A DNA stretch of 64,000 bases from Syntrophobacterales bacterium (GCA_026417655.1 JAOACS010000015.1:1-64000), one strand, 5' to 3'. Counted from the stretch's first letter, positions 9,394 to 20,152 are shown. The notes: generated by a model from the letters alone, not told the origin. Numbers and translations: made by a program.

Positions 9394-10706
9394 TGTTTAA
9401 CGTAGGGAGTTTCCAAAATATCGGGAAAATTCCCGAACTTAAGAAACGTATTTTAATAACTTTTCTTTTTTTAGCCATTTACAGAATTGGTGTGCATGTG
9501 CCAACGCCTGGTATTAATGCCGAGGCGTTGAACGCTTTTTTCAACGCTTCCCAGGGCACTCTCCTCGGTTTCTTTGATATGTTTTCTGGTGGTGCGATGC
9601 GCCGCCTTTCTATTTTTGCCCTGGGCATTATGCCCTATATCAGTTCCTCAATTATCCTCCAACTTCTTACCGTAGTAATCCCCCATCTTGAACAGCTAAA
9701 AAAGGAAGGGGAGGCTGGCAGAAAGAAAATTGTCCAGTATACGAGATACGGGACGGTAATTCTTAGTTTTATCCAAGGGTTTGGTATAGCTTTTGGTCTG
9801 GAGGGTATGGCAGCTCCAAGTGGAGAGGCTGTTGTTATCAATCCCGGTTGGGGTTTTCGCTTTCTCACCGTTATCACTCTTACGGCTGGAACAGCATTTA
9901 TCATGTGGTTGGGAGAACAGATAACCGAAAAGGGGATTGGTAATGGTATATCTCTTATAATCTTTGCGGGTATAGTGGCAGGTATGCCATCGGCGGTTGG
10001 TAATACTCTCAGACTTGTGGAAACAGGGGAAATGAGCATCTTCAAAATGCTTATTATATTAGTGCTTATGTTAGTGGTAGTGGGCTTCATTATCTTCGTT
10101 GAGCGTGGACAGAGAAGGATCCCTGTGCAGTATGCTAGGCGAGTGGTGGGACGAAGGGTATATGGTGGCCAGAGCACCCATATCCCTCTTAAAATAAATA
10201 CCTCTGGTGTTATTCCTCCTATATTTGCGTCCTCTCTTATTATGTTTCCCGCTACAATAGCTAATTTCGTTCCCCATCCGGTGATTCAAACGGTTGCTAT
10301 GTGGCTTTCCCCCGGTCATTTGCTCCATACGGTCCTTTATATTGGATTCATAATATTTTTCTGCTTTTTCTATACGGCCATCGTTTTTAATACCCAGGAT
10401 GTATCGGAAAATATGAAAAAGTATGGAGGTTTTATCCCCGGTATAAGACCGGGTAAGGCGACGGCCGAGTATATAGACAAGGTGCTTAGTCGAATAACGC
10501 TTGGTGGGGCGATATATGTATCGGCAGTATGTATCCTTCCGGAGATACTTATTACTGAATTCAATGTTCCCTTCTATTTTGGTGGTACAGCTCTTCTTAT
10601 TGTAGTTGGTGTCGCTCTCGATACCGTAGCCCAGATAGAAGCTCATATGCTCACGAGACATTATGAAGGTTTTCTTAAACAGGGTAGAGTAGTAGGACGT
10701 CGGTAG
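9393..10706 (+). CDS. secY: Preprotein translocase subunit SecY
   Basis: 437 residues, ten predicted membrane spans. It forms the Sec channel with SecE and SecG. Visible family signatures: [13 protein letters not shown] near residue 25, the plug/TM2 region with [20 protein letters not shown], and the cytosolic loop with [10 protein letters not shown] that contacts ribosome and SecA. The position between L15 and adk is the standard one. The ATG shares a base with the rplO stop. Confidence 0.98.
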   Translation: MFNVGSFQNIGKIPELKKRILITFLFLAIYRIGVHVPTPGINAEALNAFFNASQGTLLGFFDMFSGGAMRRLSIFALGIMPYISSSIILQLLTVVIPHLEQLKKEGEAGRKKIVQYTRYGTVILSFIQGFGIAFGLEGMAAPSGEAVVINPGWGFRFLTVITLTAGTAFIMWLGEQITEKGIGNGISLIIFAGIVAGMPSAVGNTLRLVETGEMSIFKMLIILVLMLVVVGFIIFVERGQRRIPVQYARRVVGRRVYGGQSTHIPLKINTSGVIPPIFASSLIMFPATIANFVPHPVIQTVAMWLSPGHLLHTVLYIGFIIFFCFFYTAIVFNTQDVSENMKKYGGFIPGIRPGKATAEYIDKVLSRITLGGAIYVSAVCILPEILITEFNVPFYFGGTALLIVVGVALDTVAQIEAHMLTRHYEGFLKQGRVVGRR

Positions 10707-10743
10707 GACTTAAAGATTGCAGGGAAAAAGTGAGGAGGAACAA

Positions 10744-11385
10744 ATGAACATTATACTGTTAGGACCACCAGGGGCAGGTAAAGGGACTCAGGCTAAACGT
10801 TTAATTGAAAGGTATGGGATTCCTCAAATTTCTACCGGTGATATGCTGAGAGCAGCGGTGGCGGAAAAGACACCGCTTGGGCTAGAAGCAAAAAAATATA
10901 TGGACGCAGGTCAACTGGTTCCCGATAGCGTGGTTATTGGGCTGGTGAAGGAACGCATTCAGAAAGATGACTGCAAAAAGGGTTACATGTTGGATGGTTT
11001 TCCAAGAAATGTGAGTCAAGCTGAAACCCTCGACAGGATGTTAAACGAGCTTGGACAGAAGATTGATCATGTAGTATGCATTGAGGTTCCCGAAGATGAA
11101 TTGATCCAGAGACTTACAGGACGTAGAACTTGTAGACAATGTGGTGCAGGATTTCACGTTATGTTTGACCCTCCAAAGCAAGAAGGCCTTTGTGATAAAT
11201 GTGGGGGTGAACTCTATCAGCGTGATGATGACAATGTTCAGACAGTAACATCAAGACTTAAGGTTTACAAAGATCAAACAGAGCCCCTCATCGCCTATTA
11301 TGAAAAACAAGGAAAGCTTCGTCGAATTGATGGCCTCGGTTCCATAGATGAGATATTCAACCGTATTGTGGCAGTACTCGGATAA
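10744..11385 (+). CDS. adk: Adenylate kinase with zinc LID
   Basis: 213 residues from ATG 10744, preceded by GAGGAACAA; an in-frame TTG at 10717 lacks a site. It converts ATP + AMP to 2 ADP in the cytosol. P-loop GPPGAGKGT at 7-15, DGFPR at 84-88. The long LID has Cys at 130, 133, 150 and 153, the structural zinc form found in many Gram-positive and some Gram-negative bacteria, unlike E. coli. Standard place after secY. Confidence 0.97.
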   Translation: MNIILLGPPGAGKGTQAKRLIERYGIPQISTGDMLRAAVAEKTPLGLEAKKYMDAGQLVPDSVVIGLVKERIQKDDCKKGYMLDGFPRNVSQAETLDRMLNELGQKIDHVVCIEVPEDELIQRLTGRRTCRQCGAGFHVMFDPPKQEGLCDKCGGELYQRDDDNVQTVTSRLKVYKDQTEPLIAYYEKQGKLRRIDGLGSIDEIFNRIVAVLG

Positions 11386-11411
11386 AGCAGGTGGATAGAG
11401 GGTGGGTGTCG

Positions 11412-12203
11412 TTGATAACTCTCAAGAGTCGTGAAGAGATAGAAAAGATTCGTAGAGCATGTCTCATAGTGGCAGAAGTGCTGGAGCGTTTGAAAGAGGA
11501 GACTAAGCCTGGAGTTACCACATGGGACCTAAATCAATTGAGTGAAGAACTGGCTCGACGTAGGAAAGCAAGGCCAGCCTTCAAAGGGTATAGGGGTTAT
11601 CCCTATGCCCTTTGCACATCTATAAATGAAGAGATTGTGCATGGGATGCCATCAAAGAAGCGAGTTCTTAAGGAGGGGGATATAATCAGTTTGGATTTTG
11701 GTGTTATAGTGGATGGGTTTTACGGGGATGCGGCCATAACGATTCCAGTAGGTAGAATAAGTGAAAGGGCCGAAAGGCTTTGTCGAGTTACGGAAGAAGC
11801 GCTTTATAAAGGTATTGCCCAGGCAAGGGTAGGAAATAGGCTATCCGATATCTCTCATGCCATTCAAACTCATGTGGAAAAGGAGGGATTTTCCGTCGTT
11901 AGAGAGTTTGTAGGCCATGGGATAGGAAGATTTTTGCATGAAAGCCCTCAGATACCAAACTATGGTCCGCCAGGCAGGGGAGTAAGATTAAGAGCGGGGA
12001 TGGTTTTTGCTATAGAACCAATGATCAATGAAGGTGGACATCAAATAGAAATCCTTCCCGATGGTTGGACGGCAGTTACAAAGGATAGAAAACTTTCCGC
12101 TCATTTTGAACACACGGTAGCTGTAACGGTTTCGGGACCAGAAATTCTTTCTTCTTTAAATGAAAGGACGGTTTTCTTTGACAAAAGTAATTATAAGGTG
12201 TAA
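11412..12203 (+). CDS. map: Methionine aminopeptidase, type I
   Basis: 263 residues from the TTG at 11412, which gives the usual ITLKSREEIEKIRRA start and has AGAGGG nine bases upstream; a GTG at 11391 is an alternative adding seven residues. It removes the initiator Met from nascent proteins. Metal ligands are visible: Asp in SLDFG and GFYGDAA, His in VGHGIGRFLHE, Glu in AIEPMIN and in HFEHTVAV. Located between adk and infA as usual. Confidence 0.95.
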   Translation: MITLKSREEIEKIRRACLIVAEVLERLKEETKPGVTTWDLNQLSEELARRRKARPAFKGYRGYPYALCTSINEEIVHGMPSKKRVLKEGDIISLDFGVIVDGFYGDAAITIPVGRISERAERLCRVTEEALYKGIAQARVGNRLSDISHAIQTHVEKEGFSVVREFVGHGIGRFLHESPQIPNYGPPGRGVRLRAGMVFAIEPMINEGGHQIEILPDGWTAVTKDRKLSAHFEHTVAVTVSGPEILSSLNERTVFFDKSNYKV

Positions 12204-12257
12204 ATTTTTTGTTTTGAGATTTTAAGCCAAAATTTTTATTAAGGAGAAGTGATAGGC

Positions 12258-12479
12258 ATGCCAAAAGAGGATGCCATTGAAGTTGAAGGGACAGTGGTGG
12301 AAACATTACCGAATGCCATGTTCAGAGTGGAGCTTCCTAACGGTCACAGGGTGTTAGCTCATATCTCTGGAAAGATGAGAATGCATTTTATCAGAATCCT
12401 TCCTGGGGATAAGGTGACAGTGGAATTGTCACCCTATGATCTGACTCGAGGACGAATTGTTTATAGGGCAAAATCATAA
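12258..12479 (+). CDS. infA: Translation initiation factor IF-1
   Basis: 73 residues, an S1/OB-fold protein with [20 protein letters not shown] and the [19 protein letters not shown] core. ATG 12258 is used because AAGGAG lies 11 bases upstream; a GTG at 12249 is too close to it. IF-1 blocks the A site during initiation. A 54-base AT-rich gap precedes it. Confidence 0.97.
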   Translation: MPKEDAIEVEGTVVETLPNAMFRVELPNGHRVLAHISGKMRMHFIRILPGDKVTVELSPYDLTRGRIVYRAKS

Positions 12480-12498
12480 TTGGGCAGGGAGTGGATTC

Positions 12499-12612
12499 AT
12501 GAAGGTTCGAGCATCAGTAAAGAGGATGTGTAAGAAGTGTAAAATTATAAAACGGCATGGTTCTGTAAGGGTTATCTGTGAAAACCCTAAGCACAAACAA
12601 CGTCAGGGATAA
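12499..12612 (+). CDS. rpmJ: 50S ribosomal protein L36
   Basis: 37 residues ([20 protein letters not shown] start, [10 protein letters not shown] end). The CKKC...C...H ligands make it the zinc-binding form. The gene is short: ATG 12499-12501, TAA 12610-12612, preceded by GGCAGGGAGTGG. It is in its usual place between infA and rpsM. Confidence 0.96.
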   Translation: MKVRASVKRMCKKCKIIKRHGSVRVICENPKHKQRQG

Positions 12613-12633
12613 TGGGATCGGGAGGTAGAGAAG

Positions 12634-13005
12634 TTGGCTCGTATTGCAGGTGTTGATTTGCCGAAGAATAAACGCATAGAGATAGCTCTTACCTACATTT
12701 ACGGTATAGGGCGATCTACCGCTAGGAAGATTCTAGAGGAAGCGGGTGTAAGTCCAGATGTCCGCACAGATAATTTGACAGATGAGCAAATAGCTACGCT
12801 CAGACGAATTATCGACACCAATTATAAGGTTGAGGGAGAATTGAGAGCTCAGGTGTCGATGAATATCAAAAGACTAATGGATCTTGGGTGTTATCGAGGA
12901 CTTCGCCATCGCCGAGGATTGCCTGTAAGGGGGCAGCGAACGCATTCTAATGCTAGAACTCGAAAAGGACCAAGAGGGTCTCTAATTGGGAAGAAGAAAA
13001 AGTAG
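12634..13005 (+). CDS. rpsM: 30S ribosomal protein S13
   Basis: 123 residues with the [20 protein letters not shown] start; the codon is TTG at 12634, preceded by GGGAGGTAGAGAAG. The helix-two-turn-helix and the C-terminal [19 protein letters not shown] tail are normal. S13 contacts the P-site tRNA and subunit bridge. Confidence 0.97.
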   Translation: MARIAGVDLPKNKRIEIALTYIYGIGRSTARKILEEAGVSPDVRTDNLTDEQIATLRRIIDTNYKVEGELRAQVSMNIKRLMDLGCYRGLRHRRGLPVRGQRTHSNARTRKGPRGSLIGKKKK

Positions 13006-13024
13006 GTATTAGAAAGGATCAACC

Positions 13025-13414
13025 ATGGGTAAACCTAAGGGACCAAGAAAGAAAAAAGAAAAGAAGAATATTCAAAATGGAATTGTTCATATTCAGTCGA
13101 CCTTTAACAATACCATTGTAACCATTACCGATATGAGTGGTAATACCATAGCTTGGGCCAGTGCTGGAACTCAGAATTTCAAGGGTTCGAGGAAAAGTAC
13201 GCCCTTTGCTGCTCAAATGGCCGCCGAAGCGGCAGCGAAGAAGGCAATGGAGCATGGTCTTCAGAATGTTGAGGTTTGCATCAAGGGACCAGGATCTGGT
13301 CGTGAAGCAGCCTTAAGGGCCTTACAAGCGGCGGGGCTGAACATTACCGCCATAAAGGACGTTACCCCAATCCCTCACAATGGTTGTCGCCCTCCGAAGC
13401 GTCGGAGAGTATGA
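13025..13414 (+). CDS. rpsK: 30S ribosomal protein S11
   Basis: 129 residues. [18 protein letters not shown] and the C-terminal [17 protein letters not shown] are diagnostic. S11 forms the platform near the E site. ATG at 13025 follows AGAAAGGATCAACC. Confidence 0.98.
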   Translation: MGKPKGPRKKKEKKNIQNGIVHIQSTFNNTIVTITDMSGNTIAWASAGTQNFKGSRKSTPFAAQMAAEAAAKKAMEHGLQNVEVCIKGPGSGREAALRALQAAGLNITAIKDVTPIPHNGCRPPKRRRV

Positions 13415-13451
13415 GAGTCTTTTAAATACGCAGGAAAAGGAGGTAAAAGCC

Positions 13452-14078
13452 TTGGCTCGATATACTGGACCTGTTTGTCGGTTGTGCCGCCGGGAGAATA
13501 TGAAGCTGTACCTCAAAGGTGACCGTTGCTACTCCGACAAATGCGCTTATGAAAGGCGAAATTATGCCCCAGGTCAACATGGAAGAGTGAGACCGAAGCT
13601 TTCGGATTACGGTTTGCGACTTAGAGAAAAACAAAAACTGAGACGCATCTATGGGCTTACAGAGAAACAGTTCAAGCGTTACTTCAAAGAAGCAGATAGG
13701 CAAAAGGGTGTTACAGGAACAAACTTTCTTATTCTCCTAGAAAGAAGATTGGATAATGTGGTTTATAGACTTGGCTTTGCTCAATCTAGGTCGCAGGCAC
13801 GTCAACTTGTTCGCCATGGTCATTTCCTTGTAAACGGCAAATCTGTAGATATACCGTCCTATCTGTTAAAACCTGGTGATACCGTTACGGTTGTGGAGAA
13901 GAGTCGTAGCCTTTCGGTGATTAATGAAGCTCTTGAAACTTTACCTCGCCGTGGGGTGCCTCCATGGCTAGAGTTGAGAAAGGAACAGTACGAAGGGGTT
14001 TTCAAGACCTTCCCGACGAGGGAAGAGATAGATATACCTGTGCAGGAGCAGTTCATCGTAGAATTTTATTCGAAATAG
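13452..14078 (+). CDS. rpsD: 30S ribosomal protein S4, zinc-binding form
   Basis: 208 residues from the TTG at 13452 ([13 protein letters not shown]), preceded by AAAAGGAGGTAAAAGCC; the frame is open further back but overlaps rpsK. Cys at 9, 12, 26 and 31 form the zinc site of C+ S4 proteins. An S4 RNA-binding domain ([20 protein letters not shown]) follows. S4 is a primary 16S binder. A 123-base gap with a terminator-like hairpin follows. Confidence 0.97.
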   Translation: MARYTGPVCRLCRRENMKLYLKGDRCYSDKCAYERRNYAPGQHGRVRPKLSDYGLRLREKQKLRRIYGLTEKQFKRYFKEADRQKGVTGTNFLILLERRLDNVVYRLGFAQSRSQARQLVRHGHFLVNGKSVDIPSYLLKPGDTVTVVEKSRSLSVINEALETLPRRGVPPWLELRKEQYEGVFKTFPTREEIDIPVQEQFIVEFYSK

Positions 14079-14101
14079 TTGCTACACCTCGATTTTCTAA
14101 G

Positions 14102-14149
14102 AACCGGTTGAAATCCCATTCCTTTCATGGGTAAAGCCGGTTTTTGTTG
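14102..14149 (+). terminator. Terminator-like hairpin between rpsD and rpoA
   Basis: AACCGG at 14102-14107 pairs with CCGGTT at 14137-14142, with an inner CCCAT/ATGGG stem in the loop, followed by TTTTTGTTG. This is the shape of an intrinsic terminator or attenuator. It sits inside what is otherwise a continuous operon, so it may reduce or regulate readthrough into rpoA. Confidence 0.6.
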
Positions 14150-14201
14150 TCTCTGTTTAAAGGAGACGAAATTGGTGTTGACGACTTGATGAGGATACAC
14201 C

Positions 14202-15239
14202 ATGGATATAGCAAAGAACTGGAAAGAACTTATAAAGCCTAAAGGTTTAAAGGTAGAAAAGGCAAGCGATTCAAATAGATATGCAAAATTTACCTGTGAA
14301 CCTCTTGAGAGGGGCTTTGGAATTACCCTAGGAAATGCTCTAAGAAGGGTTTTGCTTTCATCTCTAAGGGGTTGTGCCATAACCAGCGTCAAAATCGAAG
14401 GTGTGGCTCATGAGTTTTCTAGTATCCCAGGAGTTGTAGAGGATGTTACCGATATCATATTGAACCTCAAGGGAGTACGGTTTAAATCTAAGACTGATGA
14501 TCCAGTTACTCTTCGTATTGATAAAAGTGGTGAAGGGATCGTCAAAGCAGGGGATATCTATGGGAGTTCTCTTATTACCGTTCTTAATCCTGAGCATTAT
14601 ATATGCACCCTCTCTAAGGATGCCCATATCAGGATGGAACTTAGAGTGAAAAGTGGAAAGGGTTATGTGCCTGCGGAAAGAAACGCTGAACCCACCATGC
14701 CTATTGGGACTATCCCTATCGATGCTATATTTTCGCCTATAGAACGTGTAAGCTATACCGTTACTCAAGCACGAGTTGGTCAAATGACGGACTATGACCG
14801 TCTTACAATGGAAATCTGGACCGATGGAAGTGTCTCTCCTGAGGATGCCTTGGCCTATGCTGCAAAGATCCTAAAGGATCAGTTTACCATCTTTATTAAC
14901 TTTGAAGAGGAGCATGAAATCCCTAAAGAGGAAGCTCCTAGAGAAGAAAAGGTTGTATGGAACGAAAATCTATTCCGGCGGGTTGATGAACTCGAACTGT
15001 CGGTTAGGTCTGCAAACTGCTTGAAAAACGCTGACATTAAGTATATAGGAGAGCTGGTTCAGAAAACTGAATCGGAGATGCTTAAGACGAAGAATTTCGG
15101 TCGAAAATCTCTTAACGAGATTAAAGAAATCCTTGCCGAAATGGGTCTATCGTTGGGAATGAAGCTCGAGGGATTCCCTAGTAGAGAAGAGTTGGAAAGA
15201 AGAGAACGAGAGAGGGAAAAGGAAACCTATGCGTCATAG
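14202..15239 (+). CDS. rpoA: RNA polymerase alpha subunit
   Basis: 345 residues. The N-terminal dimerisation domain shows [20 protein letters not shown] near residues 37-56, and the C-terminal domain has [20 protein letters not shown] and the [15 protein letters not shown] helix-hairpin-helix that binds UP elements and activators. A short charged tail follows. ATG at 14202 is preceded by GATGAGGATACACC. It overlaps rplQ by 11 bases. Confidence 0.98.
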   Translation: MDIAKNWKELIKPKGLKVEKASDSNRYAKFTCEPLERGFGITLGNALRRVLLSSLRGCAITSVKIEGVAHEFSSIPGVVEDVTDIILNLKGVRFKSKTDDPVTLRIDKSGEGIVKAGDIYGSSLITVLNPEHYICTLSKDAHIRMELRVKSGKGYVPAERNAEPTMPIGTIPIDAIFSPIERVSYTVTQARVGQMTDYDRLTMEIWTDGSVSPEDALAYAAKILKDQFTIFINFEEEHEIPKEEAPREEKVVWNENLFRRVDELELSVRSANCLKNADIKYIGELVQKTESEMLKTKNFGRKSLNEIKEILAEMGLSLGMKLEGFPSREELERREREREKETYAS

Positions 15240-15600
15240 AGTAGCTGGAAGAAAACTAGGAAGAAAGACGGAGCATCGCCTTGCCATGTTCAGAAATATG
15301 GTCACTTCTCTTCTGGATCATGAAAGAATTGTGACTACGGTGGCTAAGGCGAAGGAGATCAGAAAGTTTGCAGAACAGATGATTACTCTCGGAAAGAGGG
15401 GAGATCTCCACGCTAGACGGCAGGCTTTGGCCTTTGTGAGGAACAAAAGGGTTGTTCACAAACTATTTGCCGACGTAGCCCCTAGGTATGCTCAGCGTAA
15501 GGGAGGATATACCCGTATAGTCAAAATGGGTTTCCGCCGTGGAGATGGTGCCCCCATGTGTCTGATTGAACTGGTTAAACCGGAAGAAGAAAACAAGTAG
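15229..15600 (+). CDS. rplQ: 50S ribosomal protein L17
   Basis: 123 residues. [20 protein letters not shown] start, [20 protein letters not shown] end. L17 lies near the tunnel exit. Its ATG is inside the end of rpoA (11-base overlap), indicating coupling. This is the last gene of the superoperon. Confidence 0.97.
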   Translation: MRHRVAGRKLGRKTEHRLAMFRNMVTSLLDHERIVTTVAKAKEIRKFAEQMITLGKRGDLHARRQALAFVRNKRVVHKLFADVAPRYAQRKGGYTRIVKMGFRRGDGAPMCLIELVKPEEENK

Positions 15601-15609
15601 AAAGATCGT

Positions 15610-15646
15610 AAAGCGGGGAACACCCTAGGTTCCCTGCTTTATCTTT
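15610..15646 (+). terminator. Terminator of the ribosomal superoperon
   Basis: A 12-base-pair stem (AAAGCGGGGAAC at 15610-15621, GTTCCCTGCTTT at 15629-15640, one G-T pair) with a 7-base loop follows rplQ by nine bases. The trailing sequence ATCTTTC is only weakly U-rich, but position and stem strength fit the end of the operon. Confidence 0.75.
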
Positions 15647-15677
15647 CGCCTCGGCCAATTCTCTTCGCTACTATTTC

Positions 15678-17003
15678 ATGATTAAAAGCGTCTATCTTAT
15701 AAGCCTTGGATGCGATAAAAACTTGGTTGATGGTGAGCGGATGATGGGCATTCTTGCCCGTGAGGGGTTAGTTTCTGTAACTGATCCAGCCGATGCTCAT
15801 ATGATTGTTATTAATACCTGTGGTTTCATCGAATCTGCGGTTAAGGAAGCCATAGACCATATTCTTAAGCTATCTTTATGGAAAAAACGGGGAATATGCA
15901 AAAAACTGGTTGTCACCGGCTGTATGGTCCAGCGATACGGTAAGAAGCTTGTTTCACTCATACCAGAGGTAGATCTCTTTTTAGGAACGAATCACTACGA
16001 AGATGTGGGGGTAGCACTCGATTCGTCTCACCCTTCTATTTTAATCTCCCGTCCCTCAAAGGTAAGTCCTGAAACATTCCTCTCCCGCCCAATTTCAACT
16101 TTCCCCTCCTATGCCTACGTTAAAATATCTGAAGGTTGCAGTAATAGTTGTTCTTATTGTATGATCCCCAAGATTAGGGGCCCCGTAAGAAGTCGTCCTA
16201 TTAGGGATATTCTTCAGGAAGTCCAGAGGCTAGGTGAGCTGGGGATTCCCGAAATTATATTAATAGCTCAGGATGTTACTTCCTATGGATTGGATCGAGG
16301 GTGCCCAAGGGCACTACTCGAACTTCTTGAAGCCCTAGAGCTGGTTTCTCCAATTCGTTGGATCCGCCTCCTCTATGTCTATCCTGGTAACATAACTGAA
16401 GAACTCCTAGCTCTTATTAAAGAGTCAAAGAAAATTCTTCCTTATCTCGATATACCCTTCCAGCACGTTTCACCTTCCCTTCTTTCTGCGATGGGGCGGA
16501 AGGGGATAGCGATGGAACCTGAAAAATTGCTAGAAATGATCCGTTCCTTTATCCCTAATATTACACTTAGAACTACCTTTATGGTAGGATTTCCTGGTGA
16601 GGGAGAAGACGAATTTAATGAGCTCTTGGAATTTATTGAACGAATAGAGATAGATCACGTCGGAGCTTTCGCTTTCTCTCCAGAAAGGGGTACGAAGGCA
16701 GCTAGTTTTCCAAATCAGGTGCCCGAGAGGGTCAAGAAAGCGAGGTTAAAAAAACTTTATGGGGTTCAGAAGAAAGTCTCCAGAAAAAAGCTTAGGCAAT
16801 ATCTGGGTAAAGAGCTTCCTGTGATAATTGATGGTCTCCATCCCGAGTCTGATCTCTTGTTGGTTGGAAGACTTCCATCCCAGGCTCCACAAATTGATGG
16901 AGTTGTCACTATCACCTCAGGCACAGCAACGCCAGGCTCTATAGTAAAAGCTCGTATAACTAAAACTCATACTTATGATGTAGAGGCCGAGATACTAGAG
17001 TGA
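15678..17003 (+). CDS. rimO: Ribosomal protein S12 methylthiotransferase RimO
   Basis: 441 residues. A radical SAM enzyme that adds a methylthio group to the conserved Asp of S12. The N-terminal UPF0004 domain has the three cluster Cys (12, 48, 82: [20 protein letters not shown]). The SAM cluster motif CSNSCSYC is at 154-161, and a C-terminal TRAM domain follows. [11 protein letters not shown] distinguishes RimO from MiaB. The 3' end overlaps uvrB, which is on the other strand, by 9 bases. Confidence 0.95.
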   Translation: MIKSVYLISLGCDKNLVDGERMMGILAREGLVSVTDPADAHMIVINTCGFIESAVKEAIDHILKLSLWKKRGICKKLVVTGCMVQRYGKKLVSLIPEVDLFLGTNHYEDVGVALDSSHPSILISRPSKVSPETFLSRPISTFPSYAYVKISEGCSNSCSYCMIPKIRGPVRSRPIRDILQEVQRLGELGIPEIILIAQDVTSYGLDRGCPRALLELLEALELVSPIRWIRLLYVYPGNITEELLALIKESKKILPYLDIPFQHVSPSLLSAMGRKGIAMEPEKLLEMIRSFIPNITLRTTFMVGFPGEGEDEFNELLEFIERIEIDHVGAFAFSPERGTKAASFPNQVPERVKKARLKKLYGVQKKVSRKKLRQYLGKELPVIIDGLHPESDLLLVGRLPSQAPQIDGVVTITSGTATPGSIVKARITKTHTYDVEAEILE

Positions 17004-19013
17004 GCCCTGGGTCATAAGCTGAAGATGTTTAAGTTTCTTGATCTTATCTCTAAGTTCCGCCGCTTTTTCGAACTCGAGCTTTTCTGCTGCCTCTTTCATG
17101 GCACGTTCTAACTCCTTTATTCGACCATCTAAATCATCTCTTGCCCATGTCTTTCCAGGTTCCATAATTTCATAAAATTTCTCTTTTAACTCTACTCCTA
17201 CTTCGTCAACCATACGGTAAGGAGCAAGTACGTCTGGAATACCCTTTTTTATCGTTTGAGGAGTAATACCATGCTTTTCGTTATAGGCGAGTTGAATGCG
17301 TCTTCGGCGATTGGTTTCTTCGATAGCCTTCAGCATAGACTTTGTGATTTTGTCAGCATAGAGAATGACTGTGCCATCGGCGTTTCTTGCTGCTCTTCCT
17401 GCGGTTTGAATGAGAGATCTTTCGGATCTTAAAAATCCCTCACTGTCAGCATCTAGGATGGCAACCAGAGAGACTTCAGGTATATCGAGCCCCTCTCGGA
17501 GAAGATTTATACCAACAAGGACATCGTAGCTCCCAAGTCTAAGTTCCCTTATGAGTTCGATTCTCTCAATGGTATCTACATCGGAGTGGATATAACGAAC
17601 TCTAATCTTTAACTCCGACAGATACTCCGTAAGATCTTCCGCCATACGTTTTGTAAGGGTTGTTACGAGGACTCGTTGTCCTTTTTTTACACGTTTTTTA
17701 ATTTCTCCAATAAGATCGTCAATCTGATTCTTTGCCGGTCTTACCTCAATAAGGGGATCGACCAACCCTGTAGGACGAATGATTTGTTCAACCACAGCAT
17801 CTCTAGATACCTTTAATTCATAGGGACCTGGGGTAGCGGACACAAAAATTACTTGATTTATTCTCTCTATGAATTCCTCGAAGGATAAAGGACGGTTATC
17901 CAGAGCTGAAGGGAGTCTGAAACCATGCTCTACAAGAGTTAGTTTGCGGGATCGATCACCCCTGTACATACCCTGTAGTTGTGGGACCGTAATATGGCTT
18001 TCATCTATAAATAGGAGCCAATCTGAGGGAAAATAATCAATGAGAGTAGGAGGCGGCTCACCAGGACGCCTTCCTGTAAGATGCCTCGAATAGTTCTCTA
18101 TTCCTTGACAGTATCCAAGTTCAAGTAGCATCTCCATGTCGAGCCTTGTTCTTTCCTCAAGTCGTTGGGCTTCGAGAAGTTTCCCCTCCGATCTTAGTTC
18201 TTTTAGGCGTTCTTTCAGTTCTTCTTCTATGGCTTTTATTGCTCGCTCAAGCTTTTCACGGCTCGTTATATAATGGGTTGCGGGATAGATTGCGACTTCA
18301 GCCAGTCTTCTGAGAGTTCTTCCTGTGAGGGGATCGAATTCTTTGATGTTTTCAACCCAGTTTCCAAAGAGCTCTATTCTCACGGCGAGATCTTCCTGAT
18401 GGGATGGGAAAATGTCTATCACATCTCCCCGAACTCTAAAGCACCCCCGCTTAAAGTCCAAGTCATTTCTTTGATACTGAATTTCTACAAGCTTTTTTAT
18501 AATGGATTCTCTAGAAATCGTTTCATTCTCCTTTAGCCATAGCATCATTTGCCTATACTCTTCTGGCTCTCCTAGACCGTATATACATGAGACGCTACTT
18601 ACTATGATCACATCTTTACGTTCTAGAAGAGCTCTTGTGGCGCTATGGCGCATCTTATCAATGGTATCATTAATGGAGGCGTCCTTTGCTATATAAGTGT
18701 CGGTCTGAGGGATGTATGCTTCTGGTTGGTAGTAATCATAGTAAGATACAAAGTATTCTACGGCGTTTTGAGGAAAAAAGGTTTTGAATTCTCCGTAAAG
18801 TTGGGCGGCAAGAGTTTTGTTTGGAGCGATTACGAGAGTTGGTTTTTGAACTTCCGCAATGACATGTGCCATTGTTAAGGTCTTACCGGATCCCGTAACC
18901 CCAAGGAGAGTTTGAAACTTACGGTTTCTTCTTATTCCCTCCACAAGTTTTTTTATAGCTTGGGGCTGGTCACACTTAGGTTCCAAAAGGTGTTCTCTAT
19001 TGAATATATTCAT
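16995..19013 (-). CDS. uvrB: Excinuclease ABC subunit B
   Basis: 672 residues from the ATG at 19013, with AGAGG eight bases upstream; a GTG three codons earlier would overlap that site. UvrB is the damage-verifying helicase of nucleotide excision repair, working with UvrA and UvrC. Walker A GVTGSGKT at 38-45; the beta-hairpin [18 protein letters not shown] near 93-110; DEAD-like box IDESH; the helicase C domain; and a C-terminal UVR motif ([17 protein letters not shown]) that binds UvrC. No LexA-type box was recognised upstream. Convergent with rimO and overlapping its end. Confidence 0.97.
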   Translation of the reverse strand: MNIFNREHLLEPKCDQPQAIKKLVEGIRRNRKFQTLLGVTGSGKTLTMAHVIAEVQKPTLVIAPNKTLAAQLYGEFKTFFPQNAVEYFVSYYDYYQPEAYIPQTDTYIAKDASINDTIDKMRHSATRALLERKDVIIVSSVSCIYGLGEPEEYRQMMLWLKENETISRESIIKKLVEIQYQRNDLDFKRGCFRVRGDVIDIFPSHQEDLAVRIELFGNWVENIKEFDPLTGRTLRRLAEVAIYPATHYITSREKLERAIKAIEEELKERLKELRSEGKLLEAQRLEERTRLDMEMLLELGYCQGIENYSRHLTGRRPGEPPPTLIDYFPSDWLLFIDESHITVPQLQGMYRGDRSRKLTLVEHGFRLPSALDNRPLSFEEFIERINQVIFVSATPGPYELKVSRDAVVEQIIRPTGLVDPLIEVRPAKNQIDDLIGEIKKRVKKGQRVLVTTLTKRMAEDLTEYLSELKIRVRYIHSDVDTIERIELIRELRLGSYDVLVGINLLREGLDIPEVSLVAILDADSEGFLRSERSLIQTAGRAARNADGTVILYADKITKSMLKAIEETNRRRRIQLAYNEKHGITPQTIKKGIPDVLAPYRMVDEVGVELKEKFYEIMEPGKTWARDDLDGRIKELERAMKEAAEKLEFEKAAELRDKIKKLKHLQLMTQGSL

Positions 19014-19123
19014 ATCCCTCACCTCTTTTTAACTGATCGCTTCGAAAGTTAAGATCGGATTGAAGAAAAAATCAATACATGTTACAAGCCAGTGGCACCT
19101 AATAAGAAGGATGAAGGGTTTTT

Positions 19124-20152
19124 ATGGTGGGACCATCTTTGTTGGAGATACTTCGACTCTTTAAGTCAGCTCTACCGGGAGGGATTTCAGGTTCTGAACT
19201 TGCTTCCCGGTTCGGAGTCACACGTGTGGCTATTTGGAAGAAAATAAAGAAGCTCCAGGAGATAGGTTATCTCTTCGAGGGGAGACCAAAGCAGGGATAC
19301 CGTCTCGTTTCAACTCCGGATCTACTTCACCCTATTGAGATTTATAGCGAATTGGAAACCTCCTGGTTTGGAAGAAAGTATATATATCATGAAGAGGTCG
19401 ATTCCACCAACACGGTTGCTACAAAACTTGCTATGGACGGCGCACCCCATGGAACCCTTGTTGTTGCGGAAAGCCAAACGGCAGGGCGGGGAAGGCTTGG
19501 CCGTAGCTGGATGTCTTTGCCTAGGAAGGGACTTTATTTTTCGTTTATTTTGAGACCCCCCTTAGAACCCCGAAGCGCTTTCCAGCTTACTCTCCTTACA
19601 GCCCTTGCCCTTTTGGAAACTTTACGGGGCCTATATGGCTTCCCTGTTATGTTGAAGTGGCCAAATGATATTGTCTTGGGAGAGAAAAAACTTGCCGGTA
19701 TCCTTGCTGAGTCTCACATGGAACCTCAGCGACTCAAATTCGTTGTCATTGGCGTGGGAGTTAACGTATTCCATCGGAAAGAAGATTTTACTGGAGAGTT
19801 TCGATACAGCCCTACCTCTATCCTAATAGAGCTTCAAGATAGGATCCCAATTCGTCGGCAGGACATACTGTGTAGCTTTGGGAAGAGGTTTGAAGAATAC
19901 TACGAAAGGTTTCTTGTAATTGGTTGGCAGCCTTGGATTGAGAAGCTCAAGGAGGTCTCTTTCCTGCTTGGACGGTTTGTGACCATAAATACGGGACAGG
20001 AAAAGATTTCTGGAATCGCTATCGACTTTTCAACCTCTGGAGGAATTATTCTTGAGACATCTTCGAAAGGGCTTAGAGAAATATGGATTGGTGACATAGA
20101 GCAGGTGGCGTGGAAATATAACAACGGCACCCCCTCCACGCCTTGTCTTTAA
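19124..20152 (+). CDS. birA: Bifunctional biotin ligase / biotin operon repressor BirA
   Basis: 342 residues. The N-terminal winged helix (residues ~5-60, SGSELASRFGVTRVAIWKKIKKL) and the catalytic domain with GRGRLGRSW at 121-129 and KWPNDIVLGEKKLAGIL show a group II BirA, which biotinylates acetyl-CoA or similar carboxylases and can repress biotin genes. No biotin genes are in the window. ATG 19124 is chosen; GAAGGATGAAGGG is upstream. Convergent with dksA, 12 bases apart. Confidence 0.93.
   Translation: MVGPSLLEILRLFKSALPGGISGSELASRFGVTRVAIWKKIKKLQEIGYLFEGRPKQGYRLVSTPDLLHPIEIYSELETSWFGRKYIYHEEVDSTNTVATKLAMDGAPHGTLVVAESQTAGRGRLGRSWMSLPRKGLYFSFILRPPLEPRSAFQLTLLTALALLETLRGLYGFPVMLKWPNDIVLGEKKLAGILAESHMEPQRLKFVVIGVGVNVFHRKEDFTGEFRYSPTSILIELQDRIPIRRQDILCSFGKRFEEYYERFLVIGWQPWIEKLKEVSFLLGRFVTINTGQEKISGIAIDFSTSGGIILETSSKGLREIWIGDIEQVAWKYNNGTPSTPCL

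Noticed and set aside
10071-10661. 196-codon minus-strand open frame inside secY
   Set aside because: Shadow of secY; no start site and odd composition.
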